Counted from the stretch's first letter, positions 17,503 through 26,366 are shown. The stretch: DNA of 42,603 nt from Alphaproteobacteria bacterium (GCA_030426925.1 JAUHXT010000007.1:1-42603); one strand, 5' to 3'. The notes: a model not told the origin generated them from the sequence alone. Translations and numbers: made by a program.

Positions 17503-18093
17503 ATGTTTACAGGCATTATAAAAAACATAGGACGTGTTCAGAGCGTCAAAAAAAATGCGCAAGATTTGCGTGCGGTCATCCAAACGGGCATGGATTTATC
17601 CTGCACGGAGATTGGTGCGTCCATCTGCTGTTCCGGATGCTGTCTGACGGTCGTGGAAAAAGGTGCGGACTGGTTCGCAGTCGATGTATCTGCAGAAACT
17701 TTATCCAAAACCACGCTTGGCGAGTGGGGCGAGGGTGCGGGGGTCAACCTCGAGCCATCGTTAAGGGTGGGGGACGAACTGGGCGGGCATATCGTATCCG
17801 GCCATGTGGACGGGCTGGCGCAGATTGTATCCAAAACGCAGGAGGGCGAGTCATGGCGGCTTACCTTCGCCGTGCCGGACGCATTCAAGCAATACATAGC
17901 GCCCAAAGGGTCCGTTGCGATTGACGGCGTATCCCTGACGGTCAACGAGGTGCAAGGGGCGCAATTCGGGGTCAACATCATTCCACATACGTGGGAGCAT
18001 ACGACCATCGGCAGCCTGCAGGGCGGGCAAAGCGTCAATTTTGAAGTGGATATTCTGGCGCGCTATGTTGCGCGCATGATGCAGAATTCTTGA
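17503..18093 (+). CDS. ribE: Riboflavin synthase, alpha chain
   Basis: Dismutates two 6,7-dimethyl-8-ribityllumazine molecules to riboflavin. 196 residues. It begins with the invariant MFTGII and has two lumazine-binding repeats: the first about 1-90 with GASICCSGCCLTV, the second about 95-190 with GHIVSGHVDG and IDGVSLTVNEV. The C-terminal YVAR is typical. It starts 3 nt after ribD and is followed by the FMN riboswitch that precedes ribH. Some genomes call this gene ribC. Confidence 0.95.
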   Translation: MFTGIIKNIGRVQSVKKNAQDLRAVIQTGMDLSCTEIGASICCSGCCLTVVEKGADWFAVDVSAETLSKTTLGEWGEGAGVNLEPSLRVGDELGGHIVSGHVDGLAQIVSKTQEGESWRLTFAVPDAFKQYIAPKGSVAIDGVSLTVNEVQGAQFGVNIIPHTWEHTTIGSLQGGQSVNFEVDILARYVARMMQNS

Positions 18094-18126
18094 CTTTAGG
18101 GGCGCGAAAGAATATTTCTTACAGCA

Positions 18127-18275
18127 GTTCTCAGGGCAGGGTGAAAGTCCCTACCGGCGGTAAGCATGATTATTCATGCGAGCCCGCGAGCGCCTTAAAA
18201 CCGCAAGTGATTTAAGGGTCAGCAGATCTGGTGCGAAGCCAGAGCCGACGGTTACAGTCCGGATAGGAGAGAATG
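18127..18275 (+). promoter_or_regulatory. FMN riboswitch (RFN element)
   Basis: All conserved parts of the RFN aptamer are recognisable: TTCTCAGGGCAGGGTGAAA at the 5' side, CCTACCGGCGGTAA, GAGCCCGCGAGCGCC, GTCAGCAGATCTGGTG, CCAGAGCCGACGG and GTCCGGATAGGAGAGAAT at the 3' side. It lies between ribE and ribH inside the riboflavin operon. Downstream bases can form two exclusive structures. CTTGCCCTGA (18301-18310) pairs with the aptamer's own TCAGGGCAGG (18131-18140). GATTCTGGC (18309-18317) pairs with 18340-18349, masking the ribH start codon and enclosing its Shine-Dalgarno. No U-run terminator is seen, so control is probably translational. Confidence 0.95.
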
Positions 18276-18342
18276 TCAGGCGCTCTTTGCGAGTGTCTGT
18301 CTTGCCCTGATTCTGGCACTATAAAGAGAAAGGATCATGGCC

Positions 18343-18831
18343 ATGAATCAGATTAAACTACAGACACCTTCCAATAAAAAAATCGCCTATATTCAGGCAG
18401 GATGGCACAAGGACATTGTCGAGCAGGCTTATTTCGGGTTTCGCGAGCGTGTCGGCGAAGCCGGGATCAGGGAAAACCAGATCAGCGTGTTCGATGTTCC
18501 GGGCAGCCTGGAAATTCCGCTGCAGGCGAAGTTGTTGGCCAAGACAACACAGTTTGACCTGATCGTTGCCTGCGGGCTTGTTGTTGATGGCGGAATTTAC
18601 CGGCATGATTTTGTTGCCTCCGCCGTTATTGACGGGATGATGGATGTGCAGCTGGAAACGGAAATCCCGATCCTGTCTGTCGTGCTGACACCCCTGCGTT
18701 TCCATGACAATGAGGAGCATCATAAGTTCTTTTTCGACCATTTCAGTGTCAAGGGACGTGAGGCGGGAGATGCCTGTATCCAGACACTGGCGAATTTAGA
18801 GTCTTTACAAGGGCTCAAAGAGGTGGCTTAA
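18343..18831 (+). CDS. ribH: Lumazine synthase, type II (RibH2)
   Basis: Makes 6,7-dimethyl-8-ribityllumazine from the ribityl-pyrimidine and butanone phosphate. 162 residues. It resembles Brucella/Mesorhizobium RibH2 rather than the icosahedral RibH1: FDVPGSLEIPLQAKLLAKT, GLVVDGGIYRHDFVA, VQLETEIPILSVVLTP and FHDNEEHHKFFFDHF match that type. The ATG at 18343 is preferred over 18337 because AAGGA (about 18330-18334) is 8 nt away rather than 2. It is directly downstream of the FMN riboswitch and 9 nt before nusB. Confidence 0.92.
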   Translation: MNQIKLQTPSNKKIAYIQAGWHKDIVEQAYFGFRERVGEAGIRENQISVFDVPGSLEIPLQAKLLAKTTQFDLIVACGLVVDGGIYRHDFVASAVIDGMMDVQLETEIPILSVVLTPLRFHDNEEHHKFFFDHFSVKGREAGDACIQTLANLESLQGLKEVA

Positions 18832-18840
18832 AGAGCCGTC

Positions 18841-19302
18841 ATGGCAAAAACACCTGATCATAAAACACAAAAACGTGCTGCGCGGCTTATGGCCGTGCAG
18901 GGCGTTTACGCGATGCTGACGGACAACAAGAGTGCGGAAGAGCTGATTCCTGCTTATCTTGCTCATTATACCGGCATGGCGATTGATGAAGATGTTCTGG
19001 CCCAGCCGGACCAGGACGAGTTCCGGATTATTATTGAAGGCGTTGAAGAGCATAAGGAAGCGCTGGAAAACGAGATTCAAGCGGCTTTGGGCGAACGGCA
19101 AACGCCTGTTTCGGCTTCACGTGAACCGTTATTGTTTGCTATCCTTCTGTGTGGGGTTTTCGAGATTAAAAACCGCTATGATATTGATATTCCTATCATA
19201 ATTTCCGACTATCTGCATGTCTGTCATGCGTTTTTCGATGGTAACGAGCCGAAGTTGGTCAATGCCGCGTTGGATAAGGTCGGCAAATCAGTCCAAAGCT
19301 GA
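18841..19302 (+). CDS. nusB: Transcription antitermination factor NusB
   Basis: RNA-binding partner of NusE (S10) in rRNA antitermination complexes. 153 residues, all helical by composition. The N-terminus KRAARLMAVQGVYAML matches the family's arginine-rich first helix, and EPLLFAILLCGVFEIKNR with IIISDYLHVCHAFF matches the second half. The ribH-nusB pairing is nearly universal in proteobacteria, supporting the call. It follows ribH by 9 nt and ends the riboflavin operon. Confidence 0.92.
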   Translation: MAKTPDHKTQKRAARLMAVQGVYAMLTDNKSAEELIPAYLAHYTGMAIDEDVLAQPDQDEFRIIIEGVEEHKEALENEIQAALGERQTPVSASREPLLFAILLCGVFEIKNRYDIDIPIIISDYLHVCHAFFDGNEPKLVNAALDKVGKSVQS

Positions 19303-19337
19303 TTTTTTATAAAAGAATTCCATAATATAACCCTTTG

Positions 19338-19375
19338 TTAACCCTCATACTTTAACATAAATGATGTTAAGGGTT
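19338..19375 (+). terminator. Hairpin between nusB and fliL
   Basis: TTAACAT (19352-19358) and ATGTTAA (19364-19370) form a 7-bp stem with a 5-nt loop, followed by GGGTTTTT. Flanking AACCC/GGGTT could extend it asymmetrically. The stem is AT-rich, so termination would be weak; an operator for fliL is equally possible. Confidence 0.35.
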
Positions 19376-19398
19376 TTTACGGTAACAGGGAAATTGTC

Positions 19399-19905
19399 AT
19401 GAAATTAGCATTGGTTGCATTTGCTGCGCTGTTGGTGCTCGGTGGGGGCGCTGCCGGTGCATATTTTTACTTCTCCAAACCCGCTGAGGCCGCGGCGAAT
19501 GCCGATCAGGCCGCTCATGCGGAAGAAGCCAAAAAAGAAGCGAAAAAGGATGATCACGGTGACGGGCATGGTAGCCCGAGCAACAGCGTGAGTTTTGTTC
19601 GCCTGGATCCGCTGATCCTGCCGATTATTGACGGCAGCGGCGTCAACCAGGTTGTGAGCCTAGTCATCGTTCTGGAAGCAAAAGACCAGTTCGTGGCGAC
19701 AGAAGTGCGCCGTTTAACGCCGCGCCTGAAAGATGCCTATATCCAGAATATGTACGGTATGCTGAACCGTAAGGAGTCCATGGAAGGTGGTGTGCTGAAG
19801 GTCAGCGAAATCAAGAGACGCCTGAACGACGTGACTGACAAGGTCATGGGCGAAGGTGCGGTCAATGATGTTCTGCTGGAGGTCGTTCAGCAACGCCCAA
19901 TATAA
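19399..19905 (+). CDS. fliL: Flagellar basal-body-associated FliL family protein
   Basis: Inner-membrane protein that supports the stator around the flagellar motor. 168 residues: one N-terminal membrane helix (about 3-25), an Ala/Glu/Lys/His-rich linker (28-62, with DDHGDGHG) and a periplasmic FliL domain with FVRLDPLILPIIDG, VVSLVIVLEAKD and EIKRRLNDVTDKVMGEG. It is not in a flagellar cluster here; motA-motB lie about 7.5 kb away on the other strand. A strong terminator follows at 19956-19983. FliL-like paralogues exist, so the exact orthologue is uncertain. Confidence 0.82.
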   Translation: MKLALVAFAALLVLGGGAAGAYFYFSKPAEAAANADQAAHAEEAKKEAKKDDHGDGHGSPSNSVSFVRLDPLILPIIDGSGVNQVVSLVIVLEAKDQFVATEVRRLTPRLKDAYIQNMYGMLNRKESMEGGVLKVSEIKRRLNDVTDKVMGEGAVNDVLLEVVQQRPI

Positions 19906-19955
19906 AGAATTCGGTAGCCGTAAACCCTTAATACACGGATATCTACCGTTACGAG

Positions 19956-19983
19956 AAAGCCCGGAATTTTTATTCCGGGCTTT
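19956..19983 (+). terminator. Rho-independent terminator after fliL
   Basis: Perfect 12-bp stem AAAGCCCGGAAT (19956-19967) and ATTCCGGGCTTT (19972-19983) with loop TTTT. It separates fliL from hppA. Confidence 0.85.
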
Positions 19984-20103
19984 ACTTATGTGCCTTGTTT
20001 TCATTTATAAAAGTTATCCACAGGCTTATGTTTCATTGCTTGCTTCTAACCATGTTTTTGGGCATCGTCTCTTATTGATAAAGAAAAGAAGGGAATATAA
20101 CGC

Positions 20104-22154
20104 ATGGAACAATTTTTCTACGTGATTGGCGCTTGTGCCATTCTCGCGCTGATTGCCAGCCAGCTATGGGCACGGCAAGTTTTGTCAGCGGGTACAGGCA
20201 ATGAAAAGATGCAGGCGATTGCGGGTGCTATCCAGGAAGGGGCTTCGGCCTATCTGAACCGTCAGTACCGTACAATCGGTATTGTCGGGGTTGTGGCTGC
20301 GGCCATATTGTTTTTCCTGCTGGGCGGGCACGTTGCCGCAGGCTTTATAGTCGGTTCTGTCTTATCGGGCCTGACCGGGTATATCGGCATGAATGTTTCG
20401 GTTCGTGCCAATGTGCGGACCACGCAAGCCGCAACGCAGGGTCTTGAACCGGCATTGAACGTCGCATTCAAGTCCGGTGCGATTACAGGTATGCTGGTTG
20501 TCGGCCTTGGCCTGCTTGGTGTCGCCGGTTATTACTACATCATGGATATCCATCTCGGGTATGACGCACGGACGAGCCTTGAGGGTCTTGTCGGCCTCGG
20601 CTTTGGTGCTTCCCTGATTTCCATTTTCGCCCGTTTGGGCGGCGGTATCTTTACCAAGGGCGCGGACGTTGGTGCTGACCTTGTTGGTAAAGTAGAAGCC
20701 GGTATCCCGGAAGATGACCCGCGCAACCCGGCCGTTATCGCCGATAACGTTGGGGACAATGTTGGTGACTGCGCCGGTATGGCTGCCGACCTGTTCGAAA
20801 CATATGCGGTGACGATCGTTGCGACGATGCTGATTGCCTATAGTGTTTTTGATGCACCATTGAGCGGCATGATGATGATGGTTCCATTAATGATAGGCGG
20901 GCTTTGCATTATCGGGTCTATTGCCGGTGCGATTTTTGTCCGTCTTGAAAAAGGGCAGGGCATTATGCGCGCGCTGTATCGCGGGTTTATCGCCAGTGCG
21001 ATTTTCTCGATGATCCTGATCCTCGCGTTTTTGGCGAATATCGGCATCGACACAGCTTTGCCGACCAAAAGCGGCATGATTATCAGCGGTGTTGATTTGA
21101 TCCTTTGTACCTTTATCGGACTGGTCCTGACCGGCCTGATCGTATGGGTGACAGAGTATTACACCAGCACATCGTACCGTCCGGTGCGCAGCGTGGCAAA
21201 ATCATCAGAAACCGGTCATGGCACGAACGTGATCCAGGGGCTGGCGATTTCAATGGAAGCGACAGCTATCCCGGTTTGTTCTGTATTGCGATTGCCGCGA
21301 CCAGCATGCTGTCCATGGCTGGAATGGTTGTGGCGCTGGATGCATACGGCCCGGTAACGGACAATGCAGGCGGTATTGCCGAAATGTCCGAACTGCCGGA
21401 GAATGTGCGTAATACGACAGACGAGCTGGATGCGGTGGGTAACACCACGAAAGCCGTGACAAAGGGATACGCGATCGGTTCTGCCGGTCTGGCCGCCCTT
21501 GTGCTGTTTGCTGCCTATACCGAAGAGATCGCACACTACCTGCCGCAGCTGGGCGAGATTGATTTCTCCCTTCAGAACCCGTTCGTTGTGATCGGCCTGT
21601 TCATCGGCGGTATGTTGCCGTACCTGTTCGGTGCATTGTCCATGACAGCGGTTGGACGTGCAGCGTCGAGCGTTGTGGTGGAAGTGCGCCGCCAGTTTGC
21701 GGAAATACCGGGTATTATGGAAGGTACAGCGAAGCCGGAATACGGCCGCGCGGTTGACCTTCTGACCAAGTCTGCGATCCGTGAAATGATTGTTCCTTCG
21801 CTGTTGCCTGTTCTGGCTCCGGTTATCGTGTTTGCCGTGGTTGCCTGGATTGCCGGCCTTGTGGCTGCGTTGCAGACGCTGGGCGCCTTGCTGATGGGCA
21901 CGATTGTCACAGGTATCTTTGTCGCGCTGTCGATGACAGCGGGTGGCGGTGCATGGGACAACGCGAAGAAGTTCATTGAAGAAGGCAATCACGGCGGTAA
22001 AGGTTCTGAAGCTCACAAGGCCGCGGTTACCGGTGATACTGTCGGTGACCCCTACAAGGACACTGCCGGTCCGGCCGTTAACCCGCTTATCAAGATTGCC
22101 AACATCGTTGCCATTTTGCTGGTCGCGATTGTTGCGAAGCTTATTGCCGGCTAG
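20104..22154 (+). pseudogene. hppA: K+-independent proton-translocating pyrophosphatase, frameshifted
   Basis: Membrane pyrophosphatase that pumps protons using PPi. Two overlapping frames encode the halves. The first runs from ATG 20104 (good AAGGGAA Shine-Dalgarno) to about 21273. It has the catalytic region DVGADLVGK (from about residue 188) and DNVGDNVGD. The second picks up in another frame at about 21273 with [13 protein letters not shown] and ends at 22154. At the junction the family normally has about 15 more residues between EATAIP and GLF. The simplest explanation is a deletion of about 43-46 bp (3n+1), not a single-base slip. GNTTKA (Lys codon 21450-21452) marks the K+-independent type. 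Both halves are otherwise well conserved, suggesting a recent lesion or an assembly error. Confidence 0.88.
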
Positions 22155-22175
22155 AAAGCCGTCATACTGCAAAGG

Positions 22176-22204
22176 AAAGCCCCGCTTTTGGCGGGGCTTT
22201 TTTT
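22176..22204 (+). terminator. Rho-independent terminator after hppA
   Basis: AAAGCCCCGC (22176-22185) and GCGGGGCTTT (22191-22200) form a 10-bp stem with a 5-nt loop, followed by a T run to 22204. It separates convergent hppA and bamE. Confidence 0.9.
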
Positions 22205-22226
22205 GTTCCTGATTTTACAATTTTTT

Positions 22227-22682
22227 TTAAATACCGGGGCCGTCTTCGGTTGGTGCGTTAAAGCGTCCGACATTCCCGAGCAGTTGTTGCATAAAGGTGA
22301 CTTCATGGCCGCCTGTCGGTGTTTTACGGCGCACGACCGGAACGTTGAGTCTGTCAGCGTCCACTTCTTCCACTTGCTCGACGATCCCTTCTTCATTAAA
22401 GGCGACGACGACGATTTTTTCTTCTACCACTTCGGGGTCGAAAATGCCGTGCTTTTCCGTTTTCTGTCCAATGTAGTACCAGATGTTGTCATCGAACGGG
22501 GCCTGAGTTGTCGGCGAGCCAAGGTTGCGCAGGACGTCCGTGCGCGAGCTTTGCCCGGCGGTTATGCTTGCCAGGCGGTGGTCTTCCACGATATTGCCGC
22601 GTGTGGCCTGTGTCGGCGTGCAGGCCGAAACGGACAGTGCCGCGATAGATGCAAAAAGCAGATAATTCAGTCGATTTGTCAC
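22227..22682 (-). CDS. bamE: Outer-membrane assembly lipoprotein BamE (SmpA/OmlA)
   Basis: Accessory lipoprotein of the BAM complex that inserts beta-barrel proteins. 151 residues. A lipoprotein signal peptide ends in LSVSAC with the lipidated Cys21. The SmpA/OmlA domain follows, with ITAGQSSRTDVLRNLGSPT and NIWYYIGQK, the usual signature, and FDPEVVEEKIVVVAFNEEG. It is convergent with hppA and divergent from the cbp3-like gene, with an 80-bp shared upstream region. This bamE//cbp3 arrangement is frequent in alphaproteobacteria. Confidence 0.92.
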   Translation of the reverse strand: MTNRLNYLLFASIAALSVSACTPTQATRGNIVEDHRLASITAGQSSRTDVLRNLGSPTTQAPFDDNIWYYIGQKTEKHGIFDPEVVEEKIVVVAFNEEGIVEQVEEVDADRLNVPVVRRKTPTGGHEVTFMQQLLGNVGRFNAPTEDGPGI

Positions 22683-22762
22683 TGTTCAAATCCTTTTCAA
22701 AGTCTATAGTTTATACAACTTTGCGATGGGTTAAATCAACGCCTAGAACAGAAGAGTACAAA

Positions 22763-23287
22763 ATGTTGGATTTATTATGGCCGATTTCGAAAAAACATAA
22801 GGCCGCGCAGGCATTATATACGGGCGCGGTTTTACAGGCGCGTGCGCCTGTTTTTTATGAGCGGATGGGGGTTCCGGACAGTGTGGACGGGCGGTTCGAT
22901 ATGATATCGCTGCATGTCATCCTTATCCTGTTGCGGTTGTCCGAAGAGCCGAAAACAGCGAAAGTAAGCCAGACATTGTTCGACACCATGTTCCGCGATA
23001 TGGACAAGGCCTTGCGTGAAATGGCCATTGGCGATCTGAGTGTGCCCAAGCATATGAAGCGGATGATGAATGGTTTTAACGGGCGGCTTCAGAATTACCG
23101 GCAGGCGCTGGATGGCGAGGGCAACCTGGAAGAGGTTTTGCGCCGGAATATATACGGCAGTGCCGACAGTCCGGCATTTGACGATGTGAAGCAAATGGGT
23201 TCATATGTGCGTCAGGTACATGGTTCGCTAAAAGCTCAAGAGATTAAAAAAATCCTTGACGGGACAGTGGATTATCCTGAATTGTAA
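22763..23287 (+). CDS. Ubiquinol-cytochrome c chaperone family protein (Cbp3-like)
   Basis: Assembly factor for cytochrome b of the bc1 complex, related to mitochondrial Cbp3/UQCC1. 174 residues. The family core is visible as ALYTGAVLQARAPVFYERMG, then SLHVILILLRL, DTMFRDMDKALREMAIGDL and VPKHMKRMMNGFNGRLQNY. An in-frame upstream extension (from 22649) overlaps bamE's start and has no homologous look, so ATG 22763 is preferred. DUF177 follows after 35 bp. It implies a respiratory bc1 complex elsewhere in the genome. Confidence 0.9.
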   Translation: MLDLLWPISKKHKAAQALYTGAVLQARAPVFYERMGVPDSVDGRFDMISLHVILILLRLSEEPKTAKVSQTLFDTMFRDMDKALREMAIGDLSVPKHMKRMMNGFNGRLQNYRQALDGEGNLEEVLRRNIYGSADSPAFDDVKQMGSYVRQVHGSLKAQEIKKILDGTVDYPEL

Positions 23288-23322
23288 AGGTGTAACATCA
23301 GCTATATGGAGGGTTTTGATCC

Positions 23323-23910
23323 ATGTCCGGAAAAAGTTATGCGCCATCTGAATGGTCGTACCGCATCGATGCTGATGAAATCACATCCAAGCCGCAAAGT
23401 TATTTTCTGAGTGCCGATCAGGAAGCCTGCGCCGCCTTGTCCCGCCGGCTAGGGGTTGAAGATATAGAACGGCTGGAAGCTACATTAAACATTTCCCGTG
23501 AAAGTGCCGGGCGCATATATGTGCAAGGGGCGTTGAAGGCGAAAGTGATCCAGAAATGCGTTGTGACGCTGGACCCGGTCGAAGACTGGATTGAAGAGGA
23601 ATTTGATGCATGGTTTCTGGATAAAGAGCAAACCGTATCCTTTACTGAAGCCAAGAAAAACCGTGAAACCCGTAAAGGACATGTAGAGGTAGAGGTTTCA
23701 AGCGAAGAGGACGACCCTGAGCCGTTATATGACGGGCAAATCGAGGCAGGGGATTTGGTGACACAATATTTATCGCTGGCCATCAACCCGTACCCGCATA
23801 CGCAAGGGGCGCAATACGAAATAAGTGATGAAGACCGTGAGCGCGCCAAGCCATCAGAGGTACGCAAGAACCCCTTTGAAGCCTTAAAAAACTGGAAAGG
23901 CAAAACCTAA
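23323..23910 (+). CDS. DUF177 (YceD) family protein
   Basis: 195 residues. The core signature is VIQKCVVTLDPVEDWIEEEF (about 72-91), with an acidic middle stretch (EVEVSSEEDDPEP) and the C-terminal NPFEALKNWK typical of the family. YceD/DUF177 genes are usually encoded directly before rpmF, and they have been linked to 23S rRNA accumulation; the precise role is unclear. GGAGG lies about 13 nt ahead of the ATG (23309-23313 region). It stands directly before rpmF, as expected. Confidence 0.9.
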   Translation: MSGKSYAPSEWSYRIDADEITSKPQSYFLSADQEACAALSRRLGVEDIERLEATLNISRESAGRIYVQGALKAKVIQKCVVTLDPVEDWIEEEFDAWFLDKEQTVSFTEAKKNRETRKGHVEVEVSSEEDDPEPLYDGQIEAGDLVTQYLSLAINPYPHTQGAQYEISDEDRERAKPSEVRKNPFEALKNWKGKT

Positions 23911-23968
23911 AGGATAGCCTGACTTGCAAAGCGGTTTGGTTCGTGTAAGGAAAATGCTTGCGGATTTC

Positions 23969-23990
23969 CCCTTTTTTCGTTAAGAAAGGG
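23969..23990 (+). promoter_or_regulatory. Hairpin in the rpmF leader
   Basis: CCCTTTTTT (23969-23977) and AAGAAAGGG (23982-23990) can form a 9-bp stem (one G-T) with loop CGTT, ending 27 nt before the rpmF ATG. There is no T run after it, so an attenuator or mRNA processing/translation element is more likely than a terminator. Confidence 0.35.
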
Positions 23991-24017
23991 CCGGAATTTA
24001 ATTAAAGGACGAGAACA

Positions 24018-24197
24018 ATGGCAGTTCCAAAGAGAAAAACAACGCCTTCAAGACGCGGAAAAAGACGCTCCCACAACGCTTTAACGGCTGTGAACTGGGC
24101 TGAAGACCAGAACACGGGTGAGCCGGTGCGCCGCCACCATATCGACCTGAAAACAGGCATGTACAAAGGCCGCCAGGTTATCGAAGGCAAAGAATAA
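24018..24197 (+). CDS. rpmF: 50S ribosomal protein L32
   Basis: Small basic ribosomal protein of 59 residues. It begins [20 protein letters not shown], the diagnostic L32 N-terminus, and has [17 protein letters not shown] near the end. There are no zinc cysteines, as in other alphaproteobacterial L32. AAAGGAC about 8 nt upstream is a good ribosome binding site. It lies between DUF177 and plsX, the conserved order in proteobacteria. Confidence 0.97.
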   Translation: MAVPKRKTTPSRRGKRRSHNALTAVNWAEDQNTGEPVRRHHIDLKTGMYKGRQVIEGKE

Positions 24198-24224
24198 GCT
24201 TCGGATTAATAACGTCTTTTTTAG

Positions 24225-24260
24225 ATAGAGGAATGGATTTTCGTTTGCCGTTCCTCTATT
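24225..24260 (+). terminator. Terminator-like hairpin after rpmF
   Basis: ATAGAGGAATGG (24225-24236) and CCGTTCCTCTAT (24248-24259) form a 12-bp stem with one wobble and an 11-nt loop, followed by TTTTCATTTCTT. It lies between rpmF and plsX and may reduce read-through. Confidence 0.7.
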
Positions 24261-24294
24261 TTCATTTCTTATGCAGACAAGCAGGGGCAATTCA

Positions 24295-25344
24295 ATGTCT
24301 CAATCACAGACACTAGCGATTGACGCGATGGGGGGCGATTTCGGCCCCGATGTTACTGTGGCTGCGGCTGCGGCAGCATTGAAGCAAAAGCCCGGCCTGT
24401 GTTTTATCTTTACCGGCGATAAATCCCGCATTGATAAGGTGCTGGAGACCCATTCAGCCTTAAAAGACGTATCAGACGTCGTACATACCAGTAAAATGAT
24501 CGGCAGCCATGAAAAAGCGTCAGCGGCCTTGCGTAACAGCAAAGACAGCAGCATGCGCCTTGCCATTGAGCTGGTGAAAGACGGTAAGGCGCAAAGCGTT
24601 GTATCGGCGGGGAATACCGGAGCCCTGATGGCTATTTCGAAAATTGTGCTGAAGACCCTGCCCGGTATTACGCGTCCGGCGATTGCGAGCATATTCCCAA
24701 CCGTAAAAGGCAAGACCGTGATGCTGGATCTGGGGGCGAACCTGACGTGTGATGCGGAAGTTTTGACACAGTTTGCAGTTCTGGGCGCGGTGTATGCCCG
24801 GGTTGTGATGGGCATTGATACGCCGAGCGTCGGGCTTTTGAATGTGGGGACGGAGGAACAAAAGGGGCATGAAGAGGTGCGGGAAGCCGCGGCCATACTG
24901 TCCGCTGTGAATTTCCCCGGCCGGTATCACGGATTTATAGAAGGCAATGATATTGCCCTTGGAACCGTCAACGTTGTAGTGACGGACGGTTATACGGGGA
25001 ATGTTGCACTTAAAACCGCCGAAGGGGTGGGTAAAATGACGTCCCAGTTTATGCGCGATGCGTTTAAATCGTCACCGTTTGCCATGCTGGGTTTTTTACT
25101 GGCCAGCGGGGCTATGGCGCGGTTGAAAAAACGCGTTGATCCGCGCACCTATAATGGTGGAATGTTCCTTGGTCTTGGCGGCGTTTGTGTGAAAAGCCAC
25201 GGCGGAAGCGATGAAGTGGCAACCATGCATGCCATATTGACGGCTGCTAACCTGGTGGAAAATGGCTTTAACCAGCGTGTTTGCGTTGAAATAGAACAAT
25301 TGATGAACCAGGAATCGTTCATTTCCGCGGCGGTGATGTCATGA
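24295..25344 (+). CDS. plsX: Phosphate acyltransferase PlsX
   Basis: Makes acyl-phosphate from acyl-ACP for phosphatidic acid synthesis; peripheral membrane enzyme. 349 residues. [16 protein letters not shown] at the N-terminus, [29 protein letters not shown] and [17 protein letters not shown] are the family blocks. The ATG at 24295 is chosen because the family starts just before LAIDAMGGD; an upstream ATG (24271) would add eight residues inside the terminator-proximal region. It overlaps fabH by 4 bp (ATGA), giving translational coupling between phospholipid and fatty acid initiation steps. Confidence 0.96.
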   Translation: MSQSQTLAIDAMGGDFGPDVTVAAAAAALKQKPGLCFIFTGDKSRIDKVLETHSALKDVSDVVHTSKMIGSHEKASAALRNSKDSSMRLAIELVKDGKAQSVVSAGNTGALMAISKIVLKTLPGITRPAIASIFPTVKGKTVMLDLGANLTCDAEVLTQFAVLGAVYARVVMGIDTPSVGLLNVGTEEQKGHEEVREAAAILSAVNFPGRYHGFIEGNDIALGTVNVVVTDGYTGNVALKTAEGVGKMTSQFMRDAFKSSPFAMLGFLLASGAMARLKKRVDPRTYNGGMFLGLGGVCVKSHGGSDEVATMHAILTAANLVENGFNQRVCVEIEQLMNQESFISAAVMS

Positions 25345-26306
25345 GCCAGATACGGTCTGTTATTCAGGGCACGGGATCTTACCTGCCCGAAAAAATCCTG
25401 ACCAATGCCGACCTTGAAAAGATGGTTGATACATCCGATGAATGGATCGTCCAGCGTAGCGGTATTCGATCCCGCCACATTGCGGCGGAAGACGAAACGA
25501 CGGCTGACCTTGCCATTCATGCTGCGCGCAAGGCGCTGGAGGCGTCCGGTTTCGCGGCGGAAAGAATTGATGGCGTCATTGTCGCAACTACAACACCCGA
25601 CCAGACATTTCCGGCGGTGGCGGTGAAGGTGCAGGCCGCGCTGGGGATTCCTCCCGGTCTGGCGTTTGACGTGCAGGCAGTCTGTACGGGATTCGTTTAT
25701 GCCCTGACGGTTGCGGATAATTTCATTAAGACAGGTGGGGCGAAGCGAATCCTTGTGATCGGTGCAGAAAAGATGTCTTCTATCGTGAACTGGGAAGACC
25801 GGACGACATGTGTTCTATTCGCCGACGGGGCGGGGGCGGTTGTACTGGAGGCACAGGAAACTGATGGACAGGGAATTTTGTCGACGCATCTTTATGCCGA
25901 CGGAACTTTGCGTGATTTTCTGTATACAGACGGTGGGCCGTCCAGCACCGGCGCGGCCGGGCATATCATCATGCAAGGACGTGAAGTGTTCAAATATGCG
26001 GTCAACCATATGGCAGATATTGTCGGTGAAGTGCTGGAACACAATGACGTCAGCGCAGAGACGCTGGATTGGCTGGTCCCGCATCAAGCCAATTTACGGA
26101 TTATCGAATCGACAGCCAAAAAGCTGGATTTGAGCATGGGAAAGGTCGTCGTGACGCTCGACCATCATGGCAATACATCGGCGGCTTCTATTCCCCTTGC
26201 GCTGGATGAAGCGGTGCGGGATGGGCGTATCAAGCGCGGAAACCTATTGCTTTTCGAGGCTTTGGGCGGCGGCCTGACCTGGGGCGCGGCGCTGGCCCGG
26301 TATTAA
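25341..26306 (+). CDS. fabH: Beta-ketoacyl-ACP synthase III
   Basis: Condenses acetyl-CoA with malonyl-ACP to start fatty acid synthesis. 321 residues in a thiolase fold. The catalytic triad is intact: C115 (VQAVCTGF), H248 (VPHQANL) and N278 ([11 protein letters not shown]). The glycine-rich end [15 protein letters not shown] is standard. It follows plsX with an ATGA overlap and precedes ihfA by 116 bp, where an ihfA promoter is likely. Confidence 0.97.
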   Translation: MSQIRSVIQGTGSYLPEKILTNADLEKMVDTSDEWIVQRSGIRSRHIAAEDETTADLAIHAARKALEASGFAAERIDGVIVATTTPDQTFPAVAVKVQAALGIPPGLAFDVQAVCTGFVYALTVADNFIKTGGAKRILVIGAEKMSSIVNWEDRTTCVLFADGAGAVVLEAQETDGQGILSTHLYADGTLRDFLYTDGGPSSTGAAGHIIMQGREVFKYAVNHMADIVGEVLEHNDVSAETLDWLVPHQANLRIIESTAKKLDLSMGKVVVTLDHHGNTSAASIPLALDEAVRDGRIKRGNLLLFEALGGGLTWGAALARY

Positions 26307-26366
26307 ATTTTCACCTAATCCATTGATCATTAACCATTTTTATTCGCAATTGGGTGAATCGTTTGA

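Noticed and set aside
19338-19370. CtrA-type binding site upstream of fliL
   Set aside because: TTAA occurs three times (19338, 19352, 19367), but the spacings are 10 and 11 nt, not the 7 nt of the CtrA consensus.
21216-22172. Open frame of 318 codons on the minus strand opposite hppA
   Set aside because: It mirrors the well-conserved pyrophosphatase sequence and encodes His/Arg/Asn-rich nonsense; no start signal.
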